Source of the DNA: Cyanoderma ruficeps | Taxonomy: Eukaryota > Chordata > Aves > Passeriformes > Timaliidae | Reading direction: 5' to 3' | Length of the DNA stretch: 64,000 nt | Assembly: GCA_008694505.1 (NCBI GenBank) | Contig: VZDJ01000052.1 | Coordinates: 2,993,245-3,057,244 of the forward strand | In this document: positions 22,034 to 34,901 of the stretch, piece after piece | How the letters are laid out: every line of letters begins with the position of its first letter | Numbering within the stretch: position 1 is the stretch's first letter | Position numbers and translations under genes: made by a program | The notes under the pieces: model-generated | What the model was told of the DNA's origin: nothing | What the model saw: the letters and a program-made list of their open reading frames with translations, nothing else | Database searches by the model: none

Positions 22034-25000
22034 TGATGAGTCCTAAAGTGAATTTTGATGGATTAAAAGGGCCATGAAATAATGGAGCTGAAGAATACTC
22101 CAAGGGCGATAGGGGTAGAAATGGAGGTAAGGTTCATCTGCTCTGAATTTAGATACCTACAAGAAACCTGGGCAAGGTTCAAGTCCTCCAAGGGAAGGAA
22201 ATCCTAGGAAGCACTTCAGATAACCCATTTTTTGTGCCTCCTCTGCAAGAAGACCAACACAGAACTCACAAAGATTCCAGTCAGATCTATGGCACATATT
22301 TTGATTAAAAATTTGACTGAGTGTGAGGGGTTTAAATGATGTCAGCAGAACTGGCCTGAACATCTCTAATGTAAGAGACAGGCATTACATTTCTGAAGCA
22401 GAGGATGAATCGAGATGAGCTTTTCTGACAGGTGTGAAGCTTTCTTGATGCACGTGAAAACAAGTGTGGGATACCCTCCAAATTGCTGCACCTAATTTTT
22501 GTCTCTGAAATGGATCTCTTCAGGAGAATTAATTCTTGTGGTTTAGGTTAGCTGTCAAAGAAGATTCTTAAATGGCCCTTTACAACAAAAAATGATTTAT
22601 CTTGGCTATTTTTTATCACTAAATGAATGTGGTATCACTAGATTGCAGCGCTTTCAAGCTTTTCAATAAACCCCACTAAGTCTTGTACAAGGACTCTTTG
22701 GAGACTAAACCTTCCCCCAGTGTGTGTCCTCAGGGAATTTCCTGTCTTTTAACATGGGTGGACAGCAAGCACAGCTCTTTGCTCAGACAGGGTTTTAATC
22801 CTGTCTAAGGATCAAAGGAGGGCAAATGTTTTAAAAAAAATACATTAGTTCTAATGAAATATATTCTTCAGCTCCCAGGGAAAAGGAAACATTGAGAATA
22901 GAAGGAAGGAAGTGCATCAGAGAATGAGGATAGGGACAGTTTGTAGGTGGCGTTGAGGAAAGGAATCCTTGGAGAGACACAGGACGAAGATGAAAACTGG
23001 GAGGCAAATTTTGGTGTTCCATTGCCTGGCAATACAAAGCAGTGCCAAGATGCTCTGGTACAGGCTGTTCCAAGGTAGCTTCAATTACCCCAAACTAATG
23101 AATCTCAAGTTTAAATAAGATTTAAGAGTTGCATTGTGTGCTTTCAAATCAGGGGGAATAAACTCTTTCACTATTCATTACAGATAGACAGATATCTTTA
23201 TATACATATCTAATAACAAAAAGCAAGGGAAAATTTTAAAAGTTAAGACTAAATGTTTTACATTTGCATTTCATTAATTTAGTAATGGTTTTGGAAAAAC
23301 TGAAATTTTAAAAGAGAAATTCAAAGTGTAATGATGATGTTAAGTTAAAACCAACCCTCTTTTAAAGAGTGAAAATTGACATTTTAGTAACCACTCATCT
23401 ACCGAGACGAGAAGTGAACTTTACCTTGCATGCCATTTGATGGAATTATTTTATTTTATAAGAATTACTCTGAGAAGAATGATTCAATTTGCACAAAAGG
23501 CTCTTGAATGTATTGAGGTGTTTCCTGACAGAGTTTTGTACTACAAATGTGTTTTATTTGTTCTCATCTGAGCTTTACTGAAGGGCATTTCTATTGCATT
23601 CCTTTAGCGTGGAGCAGCTCTGTGTTTTGATCAGTCTGATATCTCTACTAAGATTTTAAATCTAAAATTTGAATAGTAACTAAGGAAGGGAGAGTAGGTT
23701 TTATTGTCAAGAAGAAAAACAGGTTGTATTTCGTCTGTGATTTTGCTTGTGAAAACAAGCTACAGCCAGGTATAAATCCAGGGATTGCTTTTTAATGCTG
23801 TAAGAGCAAAACTGAGTTTCTGTTCCTCAGTGTCTGCTTTACCTACAAACTGAAGAAACTTTTGCTCAGAAAAAAGAAGAAACTCAGGAAAGTATTGATT
23901 CCCTTTGCTGCTAATCCATGGAAAATTGGGCAGCATCGCTTTACCGGCAAAGCAGAGAGAAAGGCTGGGATATGGAAGTGTAAAATGGCACATGGACTGG
24001 AAAACTGATCCCTCAGAGTTTCAGTTTCCAAGCGGAGCAGGTCCATTCCTGGGAAGAGCTGTCCTGCAGCCTGGGTTGTACATTGGACAGCACTGGGAGT
24101 GCTGGGCTGCCTCCCTGCAGCTCCCTCCCCGCTGTGCCCATGGCTGTGCAAAGACCCAAATCAAGGCCATTCTCCTTGGCTTGTGAAGAGAAGCATTCCC
24201 TGCTTCCCTGAGCAGAGCTGTGCAGGGTGATCCATCACCCCAGCTCACAGCTGATGGGAAATGACAAGGTGTGAGAGGGGAGGGAAGTGTTCTGTGATTA
24301 GAGGTGAAACCTGCCTGGCACTGGTGCGTGTAGGGACACAGTCACAGCGCTGTCAATTCCCTGGGAACAGCAGAGAGACAAAGCAAGAGGAATCTTAAAG
24401 TGCTTATAACTTGAAAAAATCACATGGTAGGCAGGCCACATCCTTTAGTTCTGTAACCAGTACAGAGAGTGGAAAAAACTCCTCCTGTTGCTTTTCCTCA
24501 CTTCCCCACTTGCCTTTATCCTTCCCTATCCTACGGTTTTTAAGGACTTTTTGTAGACTCGCTAGACCACGTTTTCTCCAGGCACATGCTCCCAGACACT
24601 GGGTTTGATTGTGTCCTTATTCTCAGCCATTTCCAAATTGGGAGCTGTTTGAAATTCTTGCTACTCGGCTATGGGACTTTGGGCACTTTTTTCCCCCCTT
24701 TTGGCTTACTCTTCATTACAGCCCTAAAAGCACATCCAGACTTGTGGTCAAGGGAGCAGTTCTGAGCAGAGTTGGCGTCAGGCGTGACAGCTCCACAGCA
24801 GTTGTCACTGGAGGCAGGAATCTGGGAAGGGCTGTTTATCTGCAGTGTGATTAACAGGGTGATGCCATGGACTGCGTGCCCAAGCAAACGTTTTGGATAC
24901 CATAAATTTTTTTGCCCCTATGACTTAATTTAGACATTCCATGCGGCACTTGAAAATAAAGAATTCCCTGGTGCGCCATTATGGAAACAGAGTTTCTTTT

Positions 25001-26659
25001 GGCCTTTGCCCAGTGTTATACCAGGGGATCACTTTTAAGGACATCTATTGTAGCTATTGCCTAGAAAGAGCAGTTCAGCCATAATAGGTTGGTTGTGTAC
25101 ACTTTCAGCAAACCTTTAAATATTTATACTTTCTAATTTATGGTATGTGCTCCCTTCCTTAAATAAAGAGCTATCCTGAATATTATCCATCTAACTCTTC
25201 CGAAAAAACTAACCAGAGCACTAACCCAAACAAAACTCTTGAATTGTATTGCTATTCGTAGTTTACCCCAGTTCTATACTATTTAAGAGATTTTTTTTTT
25301 CCCTTTTGTGATTGTTCAGTGCAAGCGAAGCAGTTGCAAACTCCTGTTGGAAGGATCTAAAGAGCAAGCAAGGATGAGTTTTACTAAATTTATCTCTTTC
25401 CTTTAGAAGACAGACTTTCCCCCAAAAAGACCTTTTTCTTCAAAGTACTGTTAACATAATGGTAGCGAGTTGTGTTTTCTATGAAAGATAATTAATTTTT
25501 AAGTTGAACCAAAGAGGGAAAAAAAAAACCAAACAAACCAGTGGATTTGACAGCAGAAGGATCAGGGGATGTAACTTCTAATGAAGCATCTCTGTTTACT
25601 CTGTTCTCATTTAAGGAGACTCTCTTCAATTATGTTTGGTTTTTTTGTGGCATCTTGCTTATAAACTGCAGAGCAAACCATTTCCCAACACAGCACAGTG
25701 TCACAGACACCTTGGCCCCTTTTCCACACAACAGCAAATTAAACAGACACTTTGCCCCCTCCACAGACTTTTAAGTCAAAAAGCAATCAGACGCAGCAGA
25801 GGAGGAGGCTGTTCTCTGCTGAGCAGCCCAGGAGAGCCTCTTTGATTCACTCAGCAAGGGCTGTCAAGGCTGGCCTGTGTTTGTGATGCCACTTGCTCAG
25901 TCCTGATGGACTCAAGGCGCTGGGAGCTGTTAATGCAGTGAAATGTCATGTATCCTTGCAATAGCACTGGTCCTGCATGAAGGTCAGGCCACCTCTGGTT
26001 CTTTGGGCAGGGTCTGTCTCTGCAAAGCCCCAGGAGCTTCACTGTGGGCTGAGGGCAAGAAGGGACCTTAAATTTGTAACAGCATCCCTGCCCAAAGCAG
26101 GCTCCAGATGTGTGCCTGCAAGTGAAGGCTTTCTGGATAAAAAGGCTGATGTGGAAAAGGAGCTGTGGAATCAGGTCCTCCAGATGGACACAGTGAGAGT
26201 TTGCACTTTTGCCATGAGAATCAGCTTTTCCCAGGGTCTGAGGCCGATGTACTGCTCAGGACAAAGACACTTGTCTCTGGTATGGCACATTACTCTTAAT
26301 ATTATACTAAACTTGATACAAATACTTCATACAAGTTAGTGTTCTATGGATGGTAAAAGCTCCAATTTACCCATAAAGGTTTGGCTTAAAACCTATGTTT
26401 GAGCTTCCTTTGATCTAAAAGGAAGATGGGATTTCTCTGATTTTTCTTTTTAAAAAGTGGTGCCTGGTATTTTTTCCAGAACTGTTGTGCTTTCCTCAAT
26501 AATAACATAAGAACTATTTTTTGCTACTTTCTTCAGATTATCTTCTGTCTCCAAACTTAAATTATGGCAAAGGAACAGAACTTTAAGATGTACCACTTTC
26601 CATATAGATCTTTTCTATAAAGCATAAAAGAGGAAGTAATAGATACAAACTCATGAGCC

Positions 26660-26674
26660 TTTTTTTTTTTTTTT
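26660..26674. repeat. T homopolymer (15)
   Basis: This is an uninterrupted T run in the intron. It could be the poly-A relic of a minus-strand retrocopy, but no retrotransposed sequence is recognisable next to it. Confidence 0.85.
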
Positions 26675-29471
26675 CTGTTTGATTGCTTTGATTGTAAAAT
26701 ATTTCTGTTTTCTGTTCCACCCACAACTGGAATATCCTTTCTAGTCATCTTCCCCGTCCTGGGAACTTCTTGCTGGAGATAACACCACATGTGGCACACA
26801 GATAATGTAATGATATATCCTGAGTATAGCCCTGCAAATCTTTACTCAGTAATAAAACATTTGGGGTTTTTTTTAGTCAATGTTCTGCCAATTTTTTTCA
26901 CTTACTCTGCCACCTATAATCACCTCATTAGCAGTGTCTACACTGTGGTACAAGTGCTTCTCCCTGTGTTTGGCTTGCCCTTCTCATTTTCCCCAAATAA
27001 ATGGTATTAATATGTGATGGGATAGTTTCCAACCAGGATCCGTCACCTCATCCTCACTGTAAAATATAATGTCAGACTTGCTTCTCTGCAGGCTTTTTGG
27101 GTTCTGTTTTCTCATGGCCTGAAGGATTTGTGCTTTAGGAAGCATTCTGTTTTCATTTAGGAGAGTTACTGAGTTGTGTGTGCCCAGATTCACACACCAC
27201 TGAACTCGCTGAGGGTCTGGTGGTGAACTTTCACAAGAGGAGCTGCTGAACACTTGAGACTTTTAACAGTTCCACTTCATTTATCTGTGCCAAGCCCTTG
27301 AAAGATCTGTCAAAAGCTGAGGAGATTCAAAATGGGATTAGAGACCACTTCAGAAATTAAATGTTTTCAGCATTGAGATTCTTGTTGAATAAAGCTTTGA
27401 CAGGAACTAAAACTTTACTAAAACTTGAATTGCAGGGCTTAGGGCCAGTGTTTGAGAGATCAGGAGCAGGAAGGCATGCTCAAAGGTGGGAATTGTTTTA
27501 TCTCTGTCTGCTCTAGAGCTCTTTTCCTTTGGACAGCACCTGGTAGCAGTCAAGGGCAGAGGCAGAGCACAGTCTCAGTCAGCCGTGGGTCTGAGCCAGC
27601 CTGGCAATTGTGGCTCTCCTAAAGCCCTGAGCAATTTGGGGAATCTGGCCTACAGTGACCAGATGTCACTCCCATTATTCTCACATACCTTCACACTGGA
27701 GTTAATTATTGCAGAAATTCCCTTGTCCTGCTGATCCTGTAAATATATCTGTGACTCTGAGAGTGGACAGAGAGTTTCCCCATGACTTTCCACGGATTTG
27801 ATTAGGAGCCCTACATGAATTTTGTTGGTATCGTGTCTTTATTCTCTTTCTCTAGAGCAGACGCATTACTGTCGTCACTATTTCTTTATGTGGTGCCAGC
27901 GTGAGAGTGCCTGGCTCTTCATTAGCTGTCCATATGTAAACCAATAACTTGTAATTACTTTTGAGAGTGCCTTTAGAAAATAAGGGAGTGACACTCACAC
28001 ATTCACAGGCCCTGTTTCAGAAGGAAGTCAGAGGCATCACGCCACTGCCCTGCTGGAGCAGATGTATCTGGGATGCAAAATGTACATGCCACATGTGGGC
28101 CAACTATGAAACAAAATTAAAATTTTAATCAAAGTCTCCATGCATTTCCCAAGTATTAGGCAGCAGATTGTTGGGAGTGTAAGTAGGTCACACGTTGTGT
28201 TGAGCGATTGTGCTTTGTCCTTTGCCATCTGGCAGCATGAATCAACGTCAGCTGGATGCAAATAGAGCTCTGCAAAGGTGACCTTGGCAACAGGAGTGGC
28301 CTGCTGAGCCGGGACTGCAGGAGGCTCACCTGCACTCACAGCAATCCTGGCAGGGAAAACCCAAAGGGAAGAGGGATTTCAGTCTAGGAACCCTTATGGC
28401 CACTGCTGCCCATTTGGGAGTCAGCTGTTTGTCAGTCCATGGAGTTTCAAGTCATGGATTGCTTTAATCACTCCGTGGATACTCACATTTCAGTGAGTGG
28501 CCAAGAATCCACTGGAGTTCAGAGCAGGTGTAAATGAGATGGAAGATGCCAAAAAAACCCTGGTCATTATGGGCAATTGTTCCTAGAAAGAGAGATTCCA
28601 GACATTTATTACCCTAGGATATGTTTTTGAGGAAACCTAGCTTTTGAAGCAGCCTGCATTTAGAGGTCTCAGAAGCTTAACCTAGCAAATAGAAGATATT
28701 TGTAGCTCAGTTGAAATGACACTGTCAAGACAAATTTGGCTGTGAGTTTTAAATGTGTGAATCTCAAAAAAAAAAAATCAATAGACGATTCAAAAAAGGA
28801 AAATGATGTGTGATAAAACTTCCTTGTGGTGCTTCCAACTCAAGCCAGTACAGTGTTTTTTGTGTATTGAAGGCTGTGCTTGGTTAACTTGCATTTTGCT
28901 GCCTTACCTTAGGTGTCAATGTTTGAAATCTTTGGCTCAGGCATCTTTCAGACTGAATTATCTGCATGACAGAATTAGAATCCAGCTCTGATGGTTCCCA
29001 GTCCTGTTTTGAAACCACCAATCCCAGAAAGGAGTTTTGTGGTCTACTCAAGTTTTCCTGGTGGACTGCATTAACAATGAAGTCAGAGTTTCCCCTGCAT
29101 GGAAAACAAGAAAGGGGAAAGGCAGATTTATGGATTCCCAGGTTCCATGCTATCTGCAAAAAGGATTAAACACGTGCCAAACCTCCAGCAGAGAGGTTCT
29201 CTCATACCTTGTGCTGAACAGAAGCAGCATTTTCCCTCTGACACAAGGAAATGCTGTGGAGCATGGAAACCATCAGGTTTCCTCAGCTGCCTTCCCAAGC
29301 TGTGACTCATGTGGTTAAAAACACCACGACAAAATCAGAATACAATGCTGCTGTCTGCACACAAGCAGATTAATTTAAAACGTGTGGGGACTAATTGTCT
29401 TCAAAATCCAGAGTCATTTGGTTTCTCCAGTTACAGCCAGGCCCTACTGGAGTTTATGACTTTTTGTAATC

Positions 29472-29520
29472 ACTATTATTATTATTATTACTATTACTAT
29501 TATTATCCTCATTATTATTT
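29472..29520. repeat. ATT/ACT trinucleotide microsatellite
   Basis: This is an imperfect ATT repeat interrupted by ACT and CTC units, about 49 bp. It is a typical intronic simple repeat, probably length-polymorphic. Confidence 0.92.
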
Positions 29521-32500
29521 CTGAAACCATTTTATGGGAACATAGAAACTTCTTGCACAGCAAAAACATCAAAGCACATATATCTGTTTCTCTAGTACTA
29601 AAGCAGGGAAAGTGCTGCTCAGAAGTGTGTGTAAAGCTGTTGTAAGATGGTCAGCATGTGAGCAGGGGGTAGCCAGGTGTAACCTGCTAAATATATGGGA
29701 AATGCATTCCCATGTATTTTCAGGAGATGAGAAAAAAATTGTATTTTTAGTACTGAAACGGCTAAGAAATACATTCATTTAAATTAGTGTGTCTCAGGGA
29801 AAGTTTGCAATAACTCATGGCATATGTCCACGATATATGGAGCAAGTAGAACATCTAATTTTGCTTTAAACTGATTTTATTTTTTATTTTACATAAGTAT
29901 TATAAATTGATCTGTGACTTCAGTCTGCCTTGGGTATATCTAGAATTGTGATCAGTGCACAGTGTAAGTTATTTTTAGATGTGTAATGCTCTTGCATCCA
30001 CTAAGAGTGTGGTTATTCACTGCTATAAATGCGCCAGGGAAATAAGTAATTTCAGGGCTTTAAAGTGGTTTGCAACCATCTTCTTTGACTTTATTGGATT
30101 TAAATATTTTCCCATTTCTTGTGAACTATTCAGTGGGGTGAGTCTGTTTCTAATTGATCACCAAGTCAGACAAGACAATGTGACCTCTAGGTTCCAGCTC
30201 TTCTATCTGGCTTAAGTTCAAAGAATTTGAAAACCTTACAAAACTTCATTGAGGGGACTCAAGACAAATTCGTGGTCCCTGTTGAAATTGTGAATTCTTT
30301 TGAAGTTCTCAGTCTGAGTGGCAGAGGTTTGAATCAGCGCAGCAGCAGGCATTTCCTGGGATATTAATGGGTTCTTGCAGAAATTCATGAAGTTGGATCA
30401 CGGCGGAGACTCTGGTTACAGATTCATATTCAGAGCAGAGCTCAAAACTCATTAAAGCCCATAGCTGGAAGTGCAAACTTCCATGTGAGTGCTGTCTAAC
30501 AGGGACCAAAGGGAGCAGCAATTCCCTAATAATGTTACAGGCTTTGGGAGCAAATGTCATTGTTTCCACATTAGGCAGGAAAGGAGCAGACGTTCAGAAT
30601 GCCAGACAACGCCTGGAACACCTGGAGAGGGAAAATGGGGAACATTTCTGATCATGCTTGTGTAGGTGTGTTCTCAGTCATTTCCCAGAATCTCTTCATT
30701 TTGGAGGATTTAAATAATGCTATTTACAAACCAGTTGAGTCTAACTTTTAATTAGGAAAGTTAATTGGAAAATGTCCTTAGAAATCAGGTTTCTCCCTTG
30801 ACATGCTGTAAATAAATAAGTTATGTTGGGAAACAAGATGAAGACAGACGAAGGGCTGTTTCAAGCCAGCAGAAAAAGGGAGCAGCTTAGTTCTCTGAAT
30901 AACAAAACTACATTTTATCATCTAAATATCAACACATTAATATTTATATTTATCATTATTAATTTGGTTGCATTCTTTTAGTAAGAAATGCAGATAGAAT
31001 AAGTGTTATTGCAAATACTTGCTTTCACATCTCTTCCCATTATTTCTGCCTGTTGTCAATGGTTTGTGCTGCTGAGCAGCTCAGAACTGACCCCAGCTGG
31101 GGCAGCTCCCCAGAGCCTGGGGGAAGTTGTCACTGAACAGTTTCAGACTTCCAGCCCTTCTCCAGCAGGACTCAGGTATGCCCCAGGGGCAGGGAACTGC
31201 CCCTGTCACTTGGTAATTCCCTTTTTGACAGTATCAGCACTTTTATCAGCTTGCCAGGCAAGCAGGTTGAACTGCTGGAATAAATGAGACTGAAGGGAAC
31301 CAAAATGTTGCTTTTTGGTCAGAAGTGAGCAGCAATCTGTGGATTCTGGTTGTCTGATCCTCAGAGAACTGTGTCCCAAGTAAGCTGGGTCCAGCACTCA
31401 CCTCAGCTTTCTGCCCTTCCCTCCCCTGCAGTGAGATAAGGAACCCCAACTTTTTTCCTTATTTGTGGTCCTGCCTGTTAATGTAGATTCCACTTGGCAG
31501 CAGATTACATTCATGCACTTAATTAATTTAAGCTACAGCAGCTAACAAGCAGATGCAGAATTTGCTCAGCCATGCCTGCAAGAATGGTATCACCTTGGGG
31601 AGAGAAAGGGAGGATTGCTAAGCATGCTGTCTGCTTTAGCTGCACCAATTTAAGTCATCCATAAATTTAAACTGAAGTCCTCCATCTGAAAAAAATCTGG
31701 GCCCTGAGTCAATTTGAAATACAAGAGCATTTCAGCCTCCTTGTATTTTTCCAGGTGTTAGTAGGACTCCATCTCTTCAAGAAATGATAATGATCATGAA
31801 TTTGGAGTAGCTCAGTGCAGGAACAGAAACCCTAAAACCCTTGGCTGGTTCTGCAGGGGCCTCTCACAGTCTTCTTAAACAGTTGCTTCTTAAACACAGT
31901 TTTCAACCAAAAGAATTATATAAATATTCGAGCAGGAATTAGGCACTTGTACAACGAAAGACAGGTTGAAATCCTTCTCACTTATTAGAGGTAGTGAATA
32001 TACATTGAACACTATTATTTCATTCATTATACACCTATTCTGTTTTTTGCCATGTTATTACTGTCACCAAGAACTGTTTAAAAACAAACAGTCTAACTAA
32101 GAAATTAATAAGATTCAGACTGGGAAAGCTGTTTGAATAAGTATTTTTGGAGTGTCAAGGAAAATCTAGTTACAAGGTTGGACACTAATAATTGCTTTTG
32201 AATGTTACCTCCAGACCAGATCTTCCAGGATGATCTTCGACATCTTTCAAAAAATCAAAAAACAAAGGATAATGTTAACAAAAGTTAGTGTTATTTTTCA
32301 TAGCAGTTAATGGTTGGAGTTTAAAATTGTGCACATGTTCTGTGCTTGGGCAACTAACTTATCTGGGGGCGTGAAATACAACTTTAAAGGAGGTGTATCT
32401 CTGTCTCACTGAGGCTTTGGTGGATTTGATGGCAATAAAGAAGCATTTGTTGGCACCTTGTTTGCCAGAGCTCTGGAGAGATGTCTGTCCTGAGGTCCTG

Positions 32501-33542
32501 AGGTCTGCAGGGATCCTTCCTAGAGGGCTTTTACCTTTCTATGTCACTTATGACATGGTGTCCTAAACTCAGGCTGCTGGCTGGAAATGCAGTCCAGGCT
32601 GCTGTGGGTGATTAAATCACCCTAAGATGAGCCTGAGCAGATTTTAGGCTTTTGATGTGGGAATGAGGCAAAGATTTTTGGAGGGAAAAAAAAAGAAAGG
32701 TTGATTTATTAATAAGCATTTTCCTGCTGTAAGTGCATCTTCTGTCAGTTTATGTGGATTAAGGAGACAGGGATGGCACAATCCTTCTCTGCACACTCTG
32801 GAAGTTTGGTATCATCACAGTGGAGCCCTGCAGGTGCTGTTTTCCTGGGAACTCAGCAGTTCAAGCAGTCTCAAATCTCAGGGACGTGAATGCTCTGGAG
32901 CAATGTACTGAAAGCATTGGGTGGGATCATCCTTAATTCAGGACCACTCCAACATTTCCATTTTTCATTGCTGTTCCCAAGCCTGTGTGCTTTCCTGGCT
33001 GAACTGTGTTCCAGAAGAGAAATGATTGACCTGTTTCTGCCCAGCCCAGTCAGTTGAAAACATTTTTTGTATGGACCTGACAAGAGAAGTGTGGGTGGAT
33101 AAGGTTAAGCCCAGATGGCACCTGCAGATATCCCCTTGGCACACAGCTGGAGTATTATTCTCTGCAAGGCCGGAAAGGGCTGGAATTGAGGCAGAAAGCC
33201 TGGCTGGTCCTCACATTTAATGTGCCAAGGGAGAGTGTGGGCTCTTGGTACCTCAGGCTGGGGAGAAAAGCACAGCTGAGCCATTCTACACTCCAGAACC
33301 CTGAGAAGACAAATCTCAGCCATTGCCTCCTGGTGTCCCTCCACACCTGACCTCCCTCTGGCTGATTTGTCGTTCCTGAGAGTAGCTGTTCTTATAAACC
33401 TTGGAATGAGGTGGTAAATCTAGATGAAATGCCCCAGCTGAGTCAATAGCACACTGGGTTGGAGCTAATTTTTCAGGCTTATATGCTGTTTGGAACAGGA
33501 AATCTGTGATTTTAATTAGCAATAAATAGGAAATAGTCTGCT

Positions 33543-33623
33543 GCGAATTGATATTAAACAGGTACTGCTGTACTACATTAGTTCAAAATAAGCATGATTT
33601 TCCATTCAGCGAATTGATGTTAA
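33543..33623. repeat. Near-identical 15-mer pair, 66 bp apart
   Basis: GCGAATTGATATTAA at 33543-33557 and GCGAATTGATGTTAA at 33609-33623 differ at one base. Both are AT-rich with a CpG and a GATNTTAA core, and could be paired binding sites or a chance duplication. Confidence 0.7.
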
Positions 33624-34464
33624 GACATCTTGGGTTTGTTTGCAGCAGCTCCATTATCTGTCTGAGGCTCAATTTGGTTTCAGAAAGGAATGAAGCTGAA
33701 AATCTCTTCTTAGAAACAAACAAATGAGCTTATCACAGAGTGCAGAACATCAGGACAGAAGGGATTTCCCCCATGCAGTCATTTGAAGAACTAATTGTCA
33801 TATGTACTCTGTCTTAGCAAGTAAATGGAACTAATAACAACTTGTCAAAAAAAATCAACATTTTTTGTTCATTAATTCGCAGTCATTTAATATTTAATGA
33901 AATTTTGAGAGATGACGTTTTCTTGGTGTGTTTATGAAGAGGATCCTTTCATCTGACACTTCATTAGGGTAAGGATTTGGATTTTGAACATTCTTAGGAA
34001 CTAAAGCTCTTTTTACTGCAGAGAAAACTGCAATCTGCTATAGTTAATACAGAGAAGGCCTTAAAATTCCCTAAGCTATCGTGCTTGTCTGTAAGACAAG
34101 ACCATGCTATTGCTTAAAATCTGAACCAGTATCTTGTATTTCATGTAGTTTTGCAGATGGAAGAGTTGAGACCCTGGCAGTGAAATGAACTGGGGAAAGT
34201 TGCAAAGGAAATCAGTTTGTGGGATAAGACAACTAAACTATTTCATTTGTATGAGGTGCTGAATCAATGAGATATCCATTCTTAGCCTGAGGCTTATCTC
34301 AGTTTCTCTGGCATTTGTACACAGTCTTTCCAGAGATGTTACTGGAATCCCTTTGAATAGGTGCTGGTGTGATTTAGAACACATTTTGGGACAGGACGAG
34401 AATTTTCTTTAATTTGCAATCTTCCCATTTGAAGTATCATTTCCAGAAAGGCAATTTCTGAGAC

Positions 34465-34901
34465 AAGGAGCTACTGGAGAGGGTCCAGGGGAGGGCACAA
34501 AGATGATGAGGGGTTTGTTTTGAGGAGACACTGGGTTTGTTTAGTCTGGAGAGGAGAAGACTGAGAGGGGATCACATGAATCCGTATAAATATCTCAGAG
34601 AGGTGCCAAGGACGGTGCCAGACTCCTTTCAGCGGTGCCCAGTGACAGGATGAGGAGCAATTGCCATGAACTGAAACACAAGAAGCTTCACCTCAATGTG
34701 AGGAAGAACTTCTTTACATTGATGGTGGCAGAGCACTGGAACAGCTGCCCAGAGAGGCTGTGGAGTCTCCCTCTCTGGAGGCATCCCAAACCCACCTGGA
34801 CATTCCTGTGTCACCTGCTCCAGGTGTCCCTGCCTTGCAAGGGGGCTTGGACTGGGTGATCTCCACAGGTACCTTCAAACTTGAACATTCTGTGATTCTG
34901 T
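34465..34901 (+). mobile_element. CR1 LINE 3'-end copy (plus strand, ~437 bp)
   Basis: The copy shows the ordered landmarks of the CR1 3' region. These are CTACTGGAGAGGGTCCAGGG, a CACAAAGATGATGAGGGG block, GTCTGGAGAGGAGAAGACTG, TCAATGTGAGGAAGAACTTC, GAGCACTGGAACAGCTGCCC and CAGAGAGGCTGTGGAGTCTC, followed by GGCTTGGACTGGGTGATCTC. It ends in the diagnostic tail CATTCTGTGATTCTGT (34886-34901). It is 5'-truncated with no intact reverse transcriptase. It lies in the sense orientation in the intron. Small deletions and many substitutions suggest an old insertion. CR1 of this kind is the dominant LINE of birds, turtles and crocodilians, which is the main clue to the host clade. Confidence 0.94.

Larger units (their letters stand above)
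13309..34464 (+). other. PLCB1: PLCB1 last intron, segment 2 (no gene seen)
   Basis: About 21 kb of intron is mostly unique. It contains the longest ORF of the window (plus strand 13451-14170, 239 codons) with no recognisable domain. It also contains a strong candidate splice acceptor before 15906, perfect palindromes at 17184-17203 and 22014-22033, a TAAT-rich stretch at about 18130-18380, a T15 run at 26660-26674 and an ATT microsatellite at 29472-29520. I recognise no conserved protein, tRNA or rRNA. Confidence 0.75.

Noticed and set aside
30055..30100. RALKW string in a plus-strand frame, like the end of the beta-1b tail
   Set aside because: There is no stop after KW, no upstream 1b-like residues and no suitable acceptor, so it is a chance match.
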